39,241 nt of DNA from Bacteroidaceae bacterium (GTDB lineage Bacteria; Bacteroidota; Bacteroidia; Bacteroidales; Bacteroidaceae), in contig JAILQO010000054.1 in assembly GCA_024698925.1 (NCBI GenBank), forward strand, positions 1 to 39,241, given 5' to 3'. Made by a program: the position numbers and the translations under genes. Below, piece after piece: positions 29,567 through 38,700 of this stretch (its first letter is position 1; each line of letters opens with the position of its first letter). The notes below the pieces were generated by a model. That model was not told the origin of the DNA, did no database searches, and worked only from the letters and a program-made list of their open reading frames with translations.

Positions 29567-31849
29567 TTAGTGTGAGCCGTAAACCTCAATGTCACCAATG
29601 CGGACATAGCCATCGCTGCCGCCATTGGTGACATTGATGCGTATATATCGTGCCTCGACGGGCGTGATGGTTGCGTCAGTTACGGGCAAGGTGTTGTCCA
29701 CGTAGGTGCCTGCCGTGGTCCATGTCTCGCCATCCAGACTGGTCTCAACCGTGAAGTCGCGGCTGTTGAGTTGCGGTTCCTGACCTGCAGCCTCAGCGTG
29801 GCGCACCACATAGCGGCTGATCTGGAAAGGCTCCTTGAAATCCAACTGCACCCAACCCGTTCCGTCGGTGGTTTGCGAGATCCATTGGTAGCCCTCGGAG
29901 GGCGAACCGTTGGCAGCATACTTCACATTGCTCTTGGCCGGAGACGAGGTAATCTCCATATCCTCCAATAGGGTCAAGTTGAACGGCAAGTTGTGAGCCT
30001 CGTTGTAGTAGCTGAACCAATGGTCAGCACGTACAATAGTGACATTGCCAGGTGAGAGGGCATCAAGCCTATCCTTCAGTTCAATGAGCTTATCGGGCCC
30101 TAAGTTCCATACGTCGGCCTGTCCGGTGACGAACATCGGTGCCGTGCCCTTGAAGTTCTTGATGTCGCGGTTGAAGAAGTCGGTTATCCCATCTATATCG
30201 CCGCGATAGCAAGGATATTGTGGGGCGATTGGCAGCCATCCCGACTGTACAGAATAGGCCAGTCGGCCGCTCTGTCGCTCATAGTCGTTGATGGTCAGTC
30301 CGTACAGGTAGGGGCAGTTCTCGGCAAATGCTTTGCGCTGCGCCGTGCTGATATTGTCCCATATCGTGATGACACGCAGTCCAGCCTTCTCGATGTAACG
30401 TTGGGTCAACTGGATGTAGGGGGTCATGTTCGGGCCTGACGAGTTGTAGTACGTACCGCTGCCGGTGCCTAATCCGTTGAACGGCATCGCGTAGCCCATA
30501 CCCGACGGCCCGCTGACGAAACAGTCATTGGTCGTTGCCTTGCGGTAATAATAGTTCAGCATCATGGGTGCGATGTCAGCCAGCGCAGGACTGATTGTCC
30601 AGTTCATAGGCATCTGGCCACGACCGCCCTGCTCAAAGATCTTGGCCATGGCGTGCTGGCAGTACTGGATATTGTCACCATCGCTGATATAAACTGTCGC
30701 ATAGACCTTATTCTCCAGCTTCGGGCGCTTAGGCACAGGAGCTATCTTCACGGGGTTGTTGACAGCCGTGTAGATGGACGCGTTCTCAAAGAAGTCGCCA
30801 GGCACGGTGGACAGGCCATACTTCGTAGCCTCTCCCACGCCAGAACGTTCCTCAGGATACCACCCCATCACGAAGTCGCGTCCGGATGTCATAGTCTTGA
30901 GCATTTTGTCGAGCAGTTGGCGTTCACTTGGGGTGCGTGGGTCGAGCCACACACAGGCCGAGCCACAGGCGGCACCGATGTCGTGCACATAAGGTATGGT
31001 AGGCCGTTCGCTGATGAGCAGTCGGTGCGTACAGCGATCCCAATAATTATTATATAAATAGGTATAGATATCCGTTGCCGTTGTCATCGTGAGCTCCGTG
31101 AGGTCCACCACCACGGGGAAATCCATCCCGTTGGCCACGAGTTTGTCTCGCACAGCAGCCGTCACAGGCAGCAGACGGTCCAGTCCGGCGATGGTGACAG
31201 CCAGGTTGGCGTAATGATCGCTACGCTCCCTGCTGTAGAGCACCAAACCTTTGATCTCCTCCTGAAACGTTTTCACCAGATTATAGGGTCTGGAGGACGT
31301 GATGGCCGAGAGTCTGAGGCCGTGGGCTGTGGGCCACGTGCTGCGCGGCTCCTCGTTATGGTTGTAAAGGAGGATGCGTGGACGGGTGCGATTGATGATA
31401 CCCTGTAGCGTACAGAACATGATGCGCTCTTCATCATTGAGCGATGCGGCATTCATATCCAGCGACCTGACGGGCGATGCCGGCGGAAGGAAGAGCGGCA
31501 GCAGACGATTCTCGGGCCAGCAAAGCTCGTCCGCCTCAAGGATGCGAAGCCCAGAGCTATTGAGGTTGTACACGGTATCTGCAAATGAGATTTGCTCCAC
31601 CTCACCCACTTCGGTACGGACGACATCACCATTGGTGGTCCTCACGATCATCGTGGAAGGAGTCTTGGGCTCGCTTTGACTCTTTTCGTCACCAACGAGG
31701 ACGCTGACCTTCTTCAAGTCAGCCACACGCGTCTTGGTCCATGTTCCATCCTTCTTCTGGATGTTCATCACCCGCTCCTGAGCCAGACACGGCAGAGCTC
31801 CAAGGCATAGCGTTGCTACAACAAAAAAATGTCGCATGTTGTTCATCAT
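29567..31849 (-). CDS. Secreted GxGYxYP-type putative glycoside hydrolase with C-terminal F5/8C module
   Basis: 760 aa. Signal peptide about 1-23 (ends LPCLAQ). An N-terminal beta region (25-95) is followed by the GxGYxYP-family N- and C-domains ('DEERIMFCTLQGIINRTRPR', 'VYISDGDNIQYCQH', 'GPSGMGYAMPFN'). The signature here reads GMGYAMP (450-456): Met replaces the second Tyr of GxGYxYP. At about 625-758 lies an F5/8 type C (CBM32-like) domain ('GTGWVQLDFKEPFQISRYVV', 'SRDFTVETSLDGETWTTAGT'). The family is assigned as putative glycoside hydrolases; activity is not established to my knowledge. Monocistronic and convergent with the hydrolase operon. Confidence 0.82.
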   Translation of the reverse strand: MMNNMRHFFVVATLCLGALPCLAQERVMNIQKKDGTWTKTRVADLKKVSVLVGDEKSQSEPKTPSTMIVRTTNGDVVRTEVGEVEQISFADTVYNLNSSGLRILEADELCWPENRLLPLFLPPASPVRSLDMNAASLNDEERIMFCTLQGIINRTRPRILLYNHNEEPRSTWPTAHGLRLSAITSSRPYNLVKTFQEEIKGLVLYSRERSDHYANLAVTIAGLDRLLPVTAAVRDKLVANGMDFPVVVDLTELTMTTATDIYTYLYNNYWDRCTHRLLISERPTIPYVHDIGAACGSACVWLDPRTPSERQLLDKMLKTMTSGRDFVMGWYPEERSGVGEATKYGLSTVPGDFFENASIYTAVNNPVKIAPVPKRPKLENKVYATVYISDGDNIQYCQHAMAKIFEQGGRGQMPMNWTISPALADIAPMMLNYYYRKATTNDCFVSGPSGMGYAMPFNGLGTGSGTYYNSSGPNMTPYIQLTQRYIEKAGLRVITIWDNISTAQRKAFAENCPYLYGLTINDYERQSGRLAYSVQSGWLPIAPQYPCYRGDIDGITDFFNRDIKNFKGTAPMFVTGQADVWNLGPDKLIELKDRLDALSPGNVTIVRADHWFSYYNEAHNLPFNLTLLEDMEITSSPAKSNVKYAANGSPSEGYQWISQTTDGTGWVQLDFKEPFQISRYVVRHAEAAGQEPQLNSRDFTVETSLDGETWTTAGTYVDNTLPVTDATITPVEARYIRINVTNGGSDGYVRIGDIEVYGSH

Positions 31850-32125
31850 TGTTATTTGTGTTACCTATTTCGAGTGCAAAGAAACAACATTTCCCGACAA
31901 TTTACAAGCGTTTCCCCCAAGTATTTCCCGATTATCTTCCCCGCCCATGCACGAATTACACATAATTATCCTTCCGTGACTTATTTTTTTCATCACTCGC
32001 CAATCCTCATTCGTCATTGTCCATTCTCCATTTTCCGCTCATGCGCTTAGCGCACATTGCTGCGACGAGCAAAGAAGTCATCCACAAGAAGCTTCACGCG
32101 AGTGGAAGCGCTCCTGTGCTGGGGA

Positions 32126-32896
32126 CTATTTAAAACGTATACCGTACATGTCGTACTTGTACTCCCGGCAAGCATGGTCACTCTTCGACACGTTCGTTCT
32201 GCCAGAATTATCCTTGATACATTGCCCTTGCTTGAAATAAAGGCAATCGTTGCAGTAGTCATGGCTCTCGGCAGTACCCTTCAACACGAGGGCTATCAAG
32301 GTGGGCACGATGAAGTGGTACAACATCACACAAATGCCTATCAGCCCCACAAGGTAGATGACTACCGAATACAACGCCAACCCGGCATTGCCGTGATTCC
32401 GAATGGCCGAATACAGCGGGTAGCAGATGATACACAGCGCATAGAGCAGGTATGCACACACCGCAATCACGGCCCACACCTCGCCCAAGAACAGACATAC
32501 CAGCATCGCCACACCCAGTACCACCAGTCCTTCCAAGAGCTTGGAGAAGCGCGTCTCAAAACCGCCCATCATGGCCACGTCCTGCAGCAGCGCCTTTGTG
32601 AGCCCGACCTGCGCGGTCATCATGAGATAAGCACCATACATCACCACAACGCCCAGCAGGAAATCCTCAAACGAGTTAAACAGCCACAGCGCCTTTCCGT
32701 GGTGTGTGACCTGAGCATACACCTCCAGCGCCGTCGCGACGGCCAGTACGATGCTACTATTCCTAACATTCTGCGTGGTTGCCGATCCTCTCCACATGAA
32801 AACATACAACAAGAAGAAAGCAGCCAGCAACGCATAATGTGAAGCGTCCTTTGTCAGACTCTCCAACAGCCATTCAGCAGAAAATAAGTAAACCAT
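32126..32896 (-). CDS. Polytopic membrane protein with C-terminal cysteine cluster, unknown
   Basis: 256 aa. About six hydrophobic helices are seen between residues 18 and 210 ('YALLAAFFLLYVFMW', 'FLLGVVVMYGAYLMM', 'LEGLVVLGVAMLVCLFLGEV', 'LYSVVIYLVGLIGICVML'). The soluble tail contains 'CNDCLYFKQGQCIKDN' and a later Cys in 'HACREYKYD', a CxxCx6C...C set able to hold a metal. It starts 29 bases after the hsdR stop on the same strand, so it is probably the last gene of the restriction operon. Function not recognised; an accessory role in defence would be inference. Confidence 0.7.
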   Translation of the reverse strand: MVYLFSAEWLLESLTKDASHYALLAAFFLLYVFMWRGSATTQNVRNSSIVLAVATALEVYAQVTHHGKALWLFNSFEDFLLGVVVMYGAYLMMTAQVGLTKALLQDVAMMGGFETRFSKLLEGLVVLGVAMLVCLFLGEVWAVIAVCAYLLYALCIICYPLYSAIRNHGNAGLALYSVVIYLVGLIGICVMLYHFIVPTLIALVLKGTAESHDYCNDCLYFKQGQCIKDNSGRTNVSKSDHACREYKYDMYGIRFK

Positions 32897-32925
32897 ATAT
32901 TTATTCTTTTAAATGAGTACTTCTA

Positions 32926-35900
32926 TTATTTTTGATTCTCTGCCGCCATAGGCAGTTTGTCTTCATTCGTAGAATATAGCGATATAATATGCGGGGTTGT
33001 GTAGGTCTCTTCTGTAGTACCAAGGAATTTTCTCAGGTACGCCTTTAGTTTGTCCAATACGGTCTGTTTTTTCTGCCCGCTTTCTGGCAGGAAGGGGTTG
33101 GCAGGTGGCAGGATCTTGGCGATGCCCGTACCTGTCTCCGTCACGTAGCCATCCATGAAGGCACGCTGCATGAATGCCGCTGTTTCCGCAGGCTTCAAGC
33201 GTTCCTCCGCGATGATGGCGTCCAACTGTTCTTTCTTCTCTTGCTCGATATAGGCTTCCCATTCGCTGCCCACATCGTCGCCTTTCTCAGGAGTCATCTG
33301 GTCGATGAACTTCTCAATGAGGTCGCGCTTGTCACGCATATCAGGGCTGGCGTCCACCATCTTTCTCACCTTCACGATAATCTCTTTGTCTTGGCAGTTG
33401 CTGTCATGATACTGTTGCACAAGACTGAGTATATAGTGGATATTAATCTGGTCGTGACGCACCAGTTCTATCTCAAAGATGATATCATCATTGATGGTAT
33501 CCTTCTCGCCAGGCGAACCACTCTTGCGGAACTTCTCATAATAGCTGTTATACCATCCCAGATAGTCCTGATAGTCCATGTCTGCAACAATCTTGGCATC
33601 GCCCTCAAAGGCATCAAACACGCTCAGCACATTGCGCAGGCGCAGGATCTCGCCCATCAATCTGATGAATGCCTTCTGGCGCTCCTCGTCGAGGATGTTG
33701 CCCATCAGCGCAACGGGGTAATCGCTCAGTAACGCGGCTATCAGCTCCACGTATGGCTGGTGCCATTTCCCTTTGGCATCCTCGTAGCCCTCGCTGTAGT
33801 ATTCCTCGTAGGACTTCATGAAGACCAAGCCCTTGGCGTTGGGGTCGCCAAACACAGCCAGCGCCTTGTCTGTAGCCTCTTTCAGATTACGGAAGCAGAT
33901 GATATTGCCGCAATCCTTTACGGCGTTCAGGATGCGATTTGTGCGCGAGTAGGCCTGCAGCAGTCCGTGAAGTTTCAGGTTCTTATCGACCCATAGCGTA
34001 TTCAGCGTCTTAGCGTCGAAACCCGTGAGGAACATGCCCACCACGATCAGGATGTCTATCTCCTTGTTCTTCATGCGGAGTGACACGTCCTTGTAGTAGC
34101 TCTGGAAGTTGTCGCCGTCTGTCGAGTAGCTGCAGCCGAACATCTGGTTGTAATCCCTGATGGCTGCCTCCAGCGCATCGCGGCTCTGTAGGTCCATGCC
34201 CTCTGTACTCTCGTTGTTCTCATCCTCAAAGCCCCACTCGTCCTCCTCAGCCTCGTTGGCGGAGTAAGTGTAGATGGTGGCTATCTTCAGGTTGGGCGCA
34301 CCTGGCTCTGCCAGCTGCTTCTTGAACTCATTATAATAGAGAATCGCGGCTTTCACGCTGTCCACAGCGAAGATGCTGTTGAAGCCGCGTGTCTTGTAGG
34401 TATATTTCTGCTCTTTGGTCTGCTTGCTGCGCACAACGTCCTGCACATTCAGCAGCTTATTCATCGCGTAGGCGTCAGCATCTTGCTTGGTCTTCTCGCC
34501 AAAACGGTGTATGATGTAACGGGTGACGATGCTGATGCGGCGTGGGTCGTGTAGCGCCTCCTCCGTGTCGATGCCCCACACCTGCTTGCGCTCCACGTCG
34601 CTCTTCATTTTCATCGTACTGTCGTAGTCCACATGGAAGCGCAGCACATTGTTGTCGCCGATAGCGTTGATGATGGTGTAGATATGTAGCGCTCGCGTGG
34701 GCTGTCCGTCCTTGTCAGGCTCGCCGCCAAACAGCTGTGCTGTAGTCGAGTACTTACTGCCCTTGTTGGCGTTCACGGCAAAGATAGGGGTTCCTGTGAA
34801 GCCGAACATCATATAACGCTTCATACGCTTGACTATCAGCTGGTGCATGTCGCCAAACTGACTTCTGTGGCACTCATCGAATATCATCACAATATTCTCC
34901 TTGGTCAGTATCTCCTTCAGCCGTTCGTCATTATCGTAAATGGCGGGCTTCATCAGATTCGACAGCTTCTGTATCGTGGTGATGATGATGCGGCAGTTGT
35001 CGTCCTTCATCTGTCGTTGCAGCACGCGTGCAGAGGAGTTGGAGTTGGCGCAGTCCGGCTCGAAGTTGTTGTACTCCTTCATCGTCTGGTAGTCCAAGTC
35101 CTTACGATCGACCACGAACAGCACCTTCTTCACCTGCTCCATCTGCGATGCCAGCTGCGCTGTCTTGAACGATGTCAGCGTTTTGCCTGAGCCTGTCGTG
35201 TGCCAGATATAGCCGCCAGCCCTTGTCGTTCCCTGCCAGCGGTTGTTGATGGCCGTCTGGATGCGCAACAGTATCTTCTCAGTCGCTGCTATCTGATAGG
35301 GGCGCATTACCAGCAGCTGCTTGTCCACGTTGAATACGCAGTACTTGGTCAGGATGTTCAGGATGGTGTGCTTGGCAAAGAACGAGGTGGTAAAGTCGCG
35401 CAAGTCCGTCAGTCGGTTGTTCTCCTGATCCGTCCAATAGGACGTGAACTCAAACGTGTTGCCGTCTGTTTTATGCTTGCGCTGGCCGTTATCTGCCTCC
35501 TTCTCCTTGGCATAGCGTGTGGTGTTGGAGTAGTATTTTGTTTCTGTGCCGTTGCTGATGACGAATATCTGCACGAAGTCGAACATCGCGCGACCAGCCC
35601 AGAACGAGTCGCGCAGATAGCGGTTGATCTGGTTGAAAGCCTCCTTGATGGGTACGCCTCTGCGCTTCAGCTCGATATGCACCAAGGGCAGACCGTTCAC
35701 GAGAATCGTGACGTCGTAGCGTGTCTTGTGTGCGCCACCCTCTTCTACATACTGATTGATGACCTGCAGGCGGTTGTTATAGACGTTGGCTTTGTCAATG
35801 AGCTTGATGTTCTTGGTCTGTCCGTTGTCCATCGTCAGGGCGAGGATGTAACCTTTGCCTTGCAGCATCTCCGTCTTGTCCTGGATGGTCATCTGCTCAT

Positions 35901-36165
35901 TCGTGATCATAGGTAGCAGGCGTGCCCATTCGCTATCGCTCAGCCGCACGCCGTTCAGCGCCTCCAGCTGTTCGCGCAGGTTGCGTAGCAGGCCCTCCTC
36001 GTTGCGGATGATGTGATAGACGTAGCCTTGGTCCATCAGTTGATTGATGAGTGCTGTCTCCAGTTGCGCCTCGCTCTGGTAGCCCTCAGCCGGCTTGGCT
36101 TCCACCTCGTAGTGGGCCATCACCGTCTGTCGCTCCTCTTCTACTATGATCTTATAGTCGTCCAT
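32926..36165 (-). CDS. hsdR: Type I restriction endonuclease R subunit
   Basis: 1079 aa. N-terminal nuclease domain with the PD-(D/E)xK set Asp151 ('RYDVTILVNG') and Glu165-Lys167 ('HIELKRRG'). SF2 motor: motif I TGSGKT (324-329), motif II DECH (430-433), motif III 'FGFTGTPIF' and motif VI region 'QAYSRTNR'. C-terminal helical part binds HsdM/HsdS. With HsdS and HsdM it translocates and cuts unmodified DNA. All key residues are intact, so it should be active if HsdM is supplied. It lies 16 bases after fic. Confidence 0.95.
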   Translation of the reverse strand: MDDYKIIVEEERQTVMAHYEVEAKPAEGYQSEAQLETALINQLMDQGYVYHIIRNEEGLLRNLREQLEALNGVRLSDSEWARLLPMITNEQMTIQDKTEMLQGKGYILALTMDNGQTKNIKLIDKANVYNNRLQVINQYVEEGGAHKTRYDVTILVNGLPLVHIELKRRGVPIKEAFNQINRYLRDSFWAGRAMFDFVQIFVISNGTETKYYSNTTRYAKEKEADNGQRKHKTDGNTFEFTSYWTDQENNRLTDLRDFTTSFFAKHTILNILTKYCVFNVDKQLLVMRPYQIAATEKILLRIQTAINNRWQGTTRAGGYIWHTTGSGKTLTSFKTAQLASQMEQVKKVLFVVDRKDLDYQTMKEYNNFEPDCANSNSSARVLQRQMKDDNCRIIITTIQKLSNLMKPAIYDNDERLKEILTKENIVMIFDECHRSQFGDMHQLIVKRMKRYMMFGFTGTPIFAVNANKGSKYSTTAQLFGGEPDKDGQPTRALHIYTIINAIGDNNVLRFHVDYDSTMKMKSDVERKQVWGIDTEEALHDPRRISIVTRYIIHRFGEKTKQDADAYAMNKLLNVQDVVRSKQTKEQKYTYKTRGFNSIFAVDSVKAAILYYNEFKKQLAEPGAPNLKIATIYTYSANEAEEDEWGFEDENNESTEGMDLQSRDALEAAIRDYNQMFGCSYSTDGDNFQSYYKDVSLRMKNKEIDILIVVGMFLTGFDAKTLNTLWVDKNLKLHGLLQAYSRTNRILNAVKDCGNIICFRNLKEATDKALAVFGDPNAKGLVFMKSYEEYYSEGYEDAKGKWHQPYVELIAALLSDYPVALMGNILDEERQKAFIRLMGEILRLRNVLSVFDAFEGDAKIVADMDYQDYLGWYNSYYEKFRKSGSPGEKDTINDDIIFEIELVRHDQINIHYILSLVQQYHDSNCQDKEIIVKVRKMVDASPDMRDKRDLIEKFIDQMTPEKGDDVGSEWEAYIEQEKKEQLDAIIAEERLKPAETAAFMQRAFMDGYVTETGTGIAKILPPANPFLPESGQKKQTVLDKLKAYLRKFLGTTEETYTTPHIISLYSTNEDKLPMAAENQK

Positions 36166-36181
36166 AAGGCAATATTTGTAG

Positions 36182-37300
36182 TTATTCTACGAATTCCCAA
36201 TAACCATTTCGTTTACCATTCACTCGTTTTAGGATCTGCTTATCCTGCAAGGCAATGGTAATCGATTTTACCGTACGTTCCGATTTGCCAATCTCTGCAG
36301 CAATCTCTTTCTGAGTAGCATAACTGTTCTTTTGTACAATGCGGAGTACGGCCACCTCTTCTAAAGTGCAATTTTTGCACTTTGGAGGCAGTTCTTCTCC
36401 TATTTTTGCACTTTTGACTTCCGTTTTTGCACTTTGGGGAGTTGTTTCCGCATCTACCTTTCCCCAATCTACATGCATAATCCTGTTCCTAAGATCGTGT
36501 TCTTCGCCAAGTAGCATACTACGGAAGAATCGCTCCAGATAAATCGTTGTCTCCGTGATACCTTGAGTCAGGTCACTATAGTTGGCTCTAACCAATGCAT
36601 TGCGGAAATACCATGAGTTTTCTGCAAACACATCGTTTACAACGTTAAAGCCCAATGAGCGCAGATACTTGATCATAAACACAGCTGTGGTGCGTGTGTT
36701 CCCTTCGCAGAACGCGTGTATCTGCCACAGGTTGGCACAGAAACGCGTCAGATGACGGATTGCCTCGTCAATATTCAGAAGGGAATAATCAAACTGGCGT
36801 TCCTGCCCCATATCATAGTCCAGCGTATCACTGATGGTGTCATAACTGGCATAATATACCGTCTTACCGCCTAAGACCCATTCGTCCTTTGTGATGTTGT
36901 AGTCACGAATTCTGCCAGCCAACTTATAGATACCATCAAACAATCTGCGATGGATTGAGATCAGCTGGGCTGGTGTGAATGAGAAAGTCTTCTCTTCTAT
37001 CAGTTCTGTGATGCGCGCAGCCACTTTGTCAGCTTCTTCCGTACGATCATTTTCTATGTCCTTACGTCCTGAAGCGGATTTGTAATAGGAGTCTATAAGT
37101 TCCTTGGCCTCACGGATACTGATATCACCTTCAATATGGCGTTTGGCGGTATCGAGCAGATATTCAGACGTCTGAAGTCTGTCAACCTGTTGCAGGCCAA
37201 TTGCCACTTTCCACGCTTCACTACGTTCGCGTTGCTGTGGCTCCCCTTGGCGGATGTATTCATCAAGTCCTTGAGTATTATATTGTTGTTCGTCGCTCAT
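36182..37300 (-). CDS. Fic-domain protein with C-terminal winged helix
   Basis: 372 aa. The Fic core reads HAFCEGNTR (195-203); the usual HPFxxGNxR has Ala for Pro, catalytic His195 kept. The flap is 'GGKTVYYASYDTI'. An N-terminal 'KRHIEGD' (53-59) lies where class II Fic proteins carry the inhibitory [ST]xxxE[GN] motif; Glu57-Gly58 fit but residue 53 is Lys, not Ser/Thr. A flexible linker (281-312) carries repeated SAK/CKN words, then a winged helix (315-370, 'ATQKEIAAEIGKSERTVKSI') able to bind DNA. Fic enzymes AMPylate proteins. Position between hsdS and hsdR, with 7- and 16-base gaps, shows membership in the restriction operon; role there unknown. Confidence 0.9.
   Translation of the reverse strand: MSDEQQYNTQGLDEYIRQGEPQQRERSEAWKVAIGLQQVDRLQTSEYLLDTAKRHIEGDISIREAKELIDSYYKSASGRKDIENDRTEEADKVAARITELIEEKTFSFTPAQLISIHRRLFDGIYKLAGRIRDYNITKDEWVLGGKTVYYASYDTISDTLDYDMGQERQFDYSLLNIDEAIRHLTRFCANLWQIHAFCEGNTRTTAVFMIKYLRSLGFNVVNDVFAENSWYFRNALVRANYSDLTQGITETTIYLERFFRSMLLGEEHDLRNRIMHVDWGKVDAETTPQSAKTEVKSAKIGEELPPKCKNCTLEEVAVLRIVQKNSYATQKEIAAEIGKSERTVKSITIALQDKQILKRVNGKRNGYWEFVE
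36363..36436. repeat. Short repeats TTTTTGCACTTT inside fic
   Basis: TTTTTGCACTTT occurs at 36372-36383, 36403-36414 and 36424-36435. The first also forms a perfect inverted repeat with AAAGTGCAA at 36363-36371 (AAAGTGCAA TTT TTGCACTTT). The repeats encode the SAK/CKN linker between Fic and winged-helix parts. Confidence 0.85.
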
Positions 37301-37307
37301 AAATCAA

Positions 37308-38426
37308 TTATTCAAAGGTTAGTAGTTTATTTCGATAATACTCGTATTGCTTCTGGCGCTCAGCCAGCTGTGCCTCCAAGTTGCGGATAGAAGCCTCGAA
37401 GGTATCGAGGATGGAGACAATGCGTTGTTGCTCGGAGAGGGAGGGGACGGGGATGGTAAGATTCTTAAAATCTTTCTGCGCTATCATTTGTACTGTTCCG
37501 TGTCCGATTATTTGAGCTAAATCGTCTTGGAAATATCTTGCCAAAAAAGTATAGATTAGATATTTGTTATTTATCCTAATGTTCTTAATCAGGAGAAGTT
37601 GAGGGTTAATGGTTGCTTTTTCTTTTAAATTTTCTACAAGGGCTATTTTCCCAATAGAACCACGCTGACATACAATAATATCACCTTCTTGAACCATTAT
37701 TTCTGGAGATTCGTAATATTTTTCCCAAGTGATGTATGTGTTATTTGAATAATCGATTCTTTGATTAGTAATATTGGTCGCTGTAAGAGTAAGGGCACCT
37801 TCACCTTCTGCAACTTGGTCTTCACGTGTATAACCTCTAAAACCTATTCTTCCTTTAATCTCACAAATCTCTCCCAGCGTTTTCATCTCCACTCCTTCTT
37901 TCCCTTCAAGGTCAAGGAGTTGGTCACGATAATACTCATACTGCTTGCGCCGCTGAGCGATTTGCTCTTTCAGGTTCTCAATGGAACTGGTGAAGGTATC
38001 GAGGATGGAAACGATGCGTTGTTGTTCACAAAGAGAGGGGATTGGGATAAGAAGTTCCTCAACTTGTTTCTTCGAAATTGAAGGAATCCCTCCTCCCTTT
38101 TGTTGGTCTGAAATAAGTACCTGTTGGTAGTTTTTTAGATAGTAATATACATAAGTCCATGATGAAACTGTAGGGTTGACATCAACCGAATAACAACTAT
38201 TACCTGCCCAGTATTTGGAGAAAATACGATTCACAAAACCAGCTGTTGCTCCTCGTGCACTTATGATTATTTTATTTCCTGAATTATTATAATGGTCATA
38301 AAAACCTGTATTTGTTATTCCACCATTGTACACGGGATATGGCGCATAAGGACTTTGTTTATCCTTATGTACAAATTCTCCAATTGTGATATTAGATATA
38401 TCTCCTAACCTCTTCCACTCCACCAT
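37308..38426 (-). CDS. hsdS: Type I restriction specificity subunit
   Basis: 372 aa. Two target recognition domains (about 1-130 and 180-325), each followed by a conserved helical region: 'IPIPSLCEQQRIVSILDTF' (about 132-176) and 'IPVPSLSEQQRIVSILDTF' (about 326-372), both ending in 'QYEYYR(D/N)' helices. Each TRD reads one half of a bipartite DNA site. The conserved regions are direct DNA repeats. It begins 1 base after the stop of a small membrane protein. The two TRDs are complete, so a functional specificity subunit is expected. Confidence 0.95.
   Translation of the reverse strand: MVEWKRLGDISNITIGEFVHKDKQSPYAPYPVYNGGITNTGFYDHYNNSGNKIIISARGATAGFVNRIFSKYWAGNSCYSVDVNPTVSSWTYVYYYLKNYQQVLISDQQKGGGIPSISKKQVEELLIPIPSLCEQQRIVSILDTFTSSIENLKEQIAQRRKQYEYYRDQLLDLEGKEGVEMKTLGEICEIKGRIGFRGYTREDQVAEGEGALTLTATNITNQRIDYSNNTYITWEKYYESPEIMVQEGDIIVCQRGSIGKIALVENLKEKATINPQLLLIKNIRINNKYLIYTFLARYFQDDLAQIIGHGTVQMIAQKDFKNLTIPVPSLSEQQRIVSILDTFEASIRNLEAQLAERQKQYEYYRNKLLTFE
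37333..37454. repeat. hsdS internal direct repeat, copy 1 (C-terminal conserved region)
   Basis: 122 bases, aligned with 37927-38048 at a constant offset of 594. Longest perfect block seen: GAAGGTATCGAGGATGGA. The divergence is spread over the repeat, mostly at wobble positions. Confidence 0.85.
37927..38048. repeat. hsdS internal direct repeat, copy 2 (central conserved region)
   Basis: Partner of 37333-37454, same orientation; encodes the central helical spacer between the two TRDs. Confidence 0.85.
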
Positions 38427-38427
38427 A

Positions 38428-38697
38428 CTATAACATCTTTTCTAGTTCTTCGATTTCATTCTCCAGTACAGAACGACGTATCATGGTGTCATTCATTGTC
38501 GTCCCATCCATAAAGTGATGCTGAGAGTTGAGCGCCTTCAGCTCTGCTTGTTTCTGGGCTATCTTTCGATGGATGACATCCTTATCGTTTTGCTTAGCCA
38601 ATCTAAATGACTTAAACGCATATATAGCCGCGATTGCTGATAGTACAATCGTAAACAAGAAATCATATTCCTTGATAAAACTGATTATTGCTTCCAT
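38428..38697 (-). CDS. Small single-pass membrane / coiled-coil protein in the restriction operon
   Basis: 89 aa. One N-terminal transmembrane helix (about 13-28, 'FLFTIVLSAIAAIYAF') then a charged helical stretch with heptad-like Leu/Ile ('HRKIAQKQAELKALNSQ', 'RRSVLENEIEELEKML'), so probably membrane-anchored with a cytoplasmic coiled coil. Its stop is 1 base before the hsdS start and it begins 3 bases after the DUF4143 stop, so it is tightly coupled to both. No known family recognised; it is not a standard part of type I restriction systems. Confidence 0.75.
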   Translation of the reverse strand: MEAIISFIKEYDFLFTIVLSAIAAIYAFKSFRLAKQNDKDVIHRKIAQKQAELKALNSQHHFMDGTTMNDTMIRRSVLENEIEELEKML

Positions 38698-38700
38698 ACG

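Noticed and set aside
31850..32125. A/T-rich gap between the GxGYxYP gene and the membrane protein gene
   Set aside because: I looked for a tRNA, small ORF or clear terminator and saw only weak inverted repeats (TGCGCTTAGCGCA near 32042); the best promoter-like sequence is TTTCTTTG on the minus strand, which lacks the TA. Nothing called.
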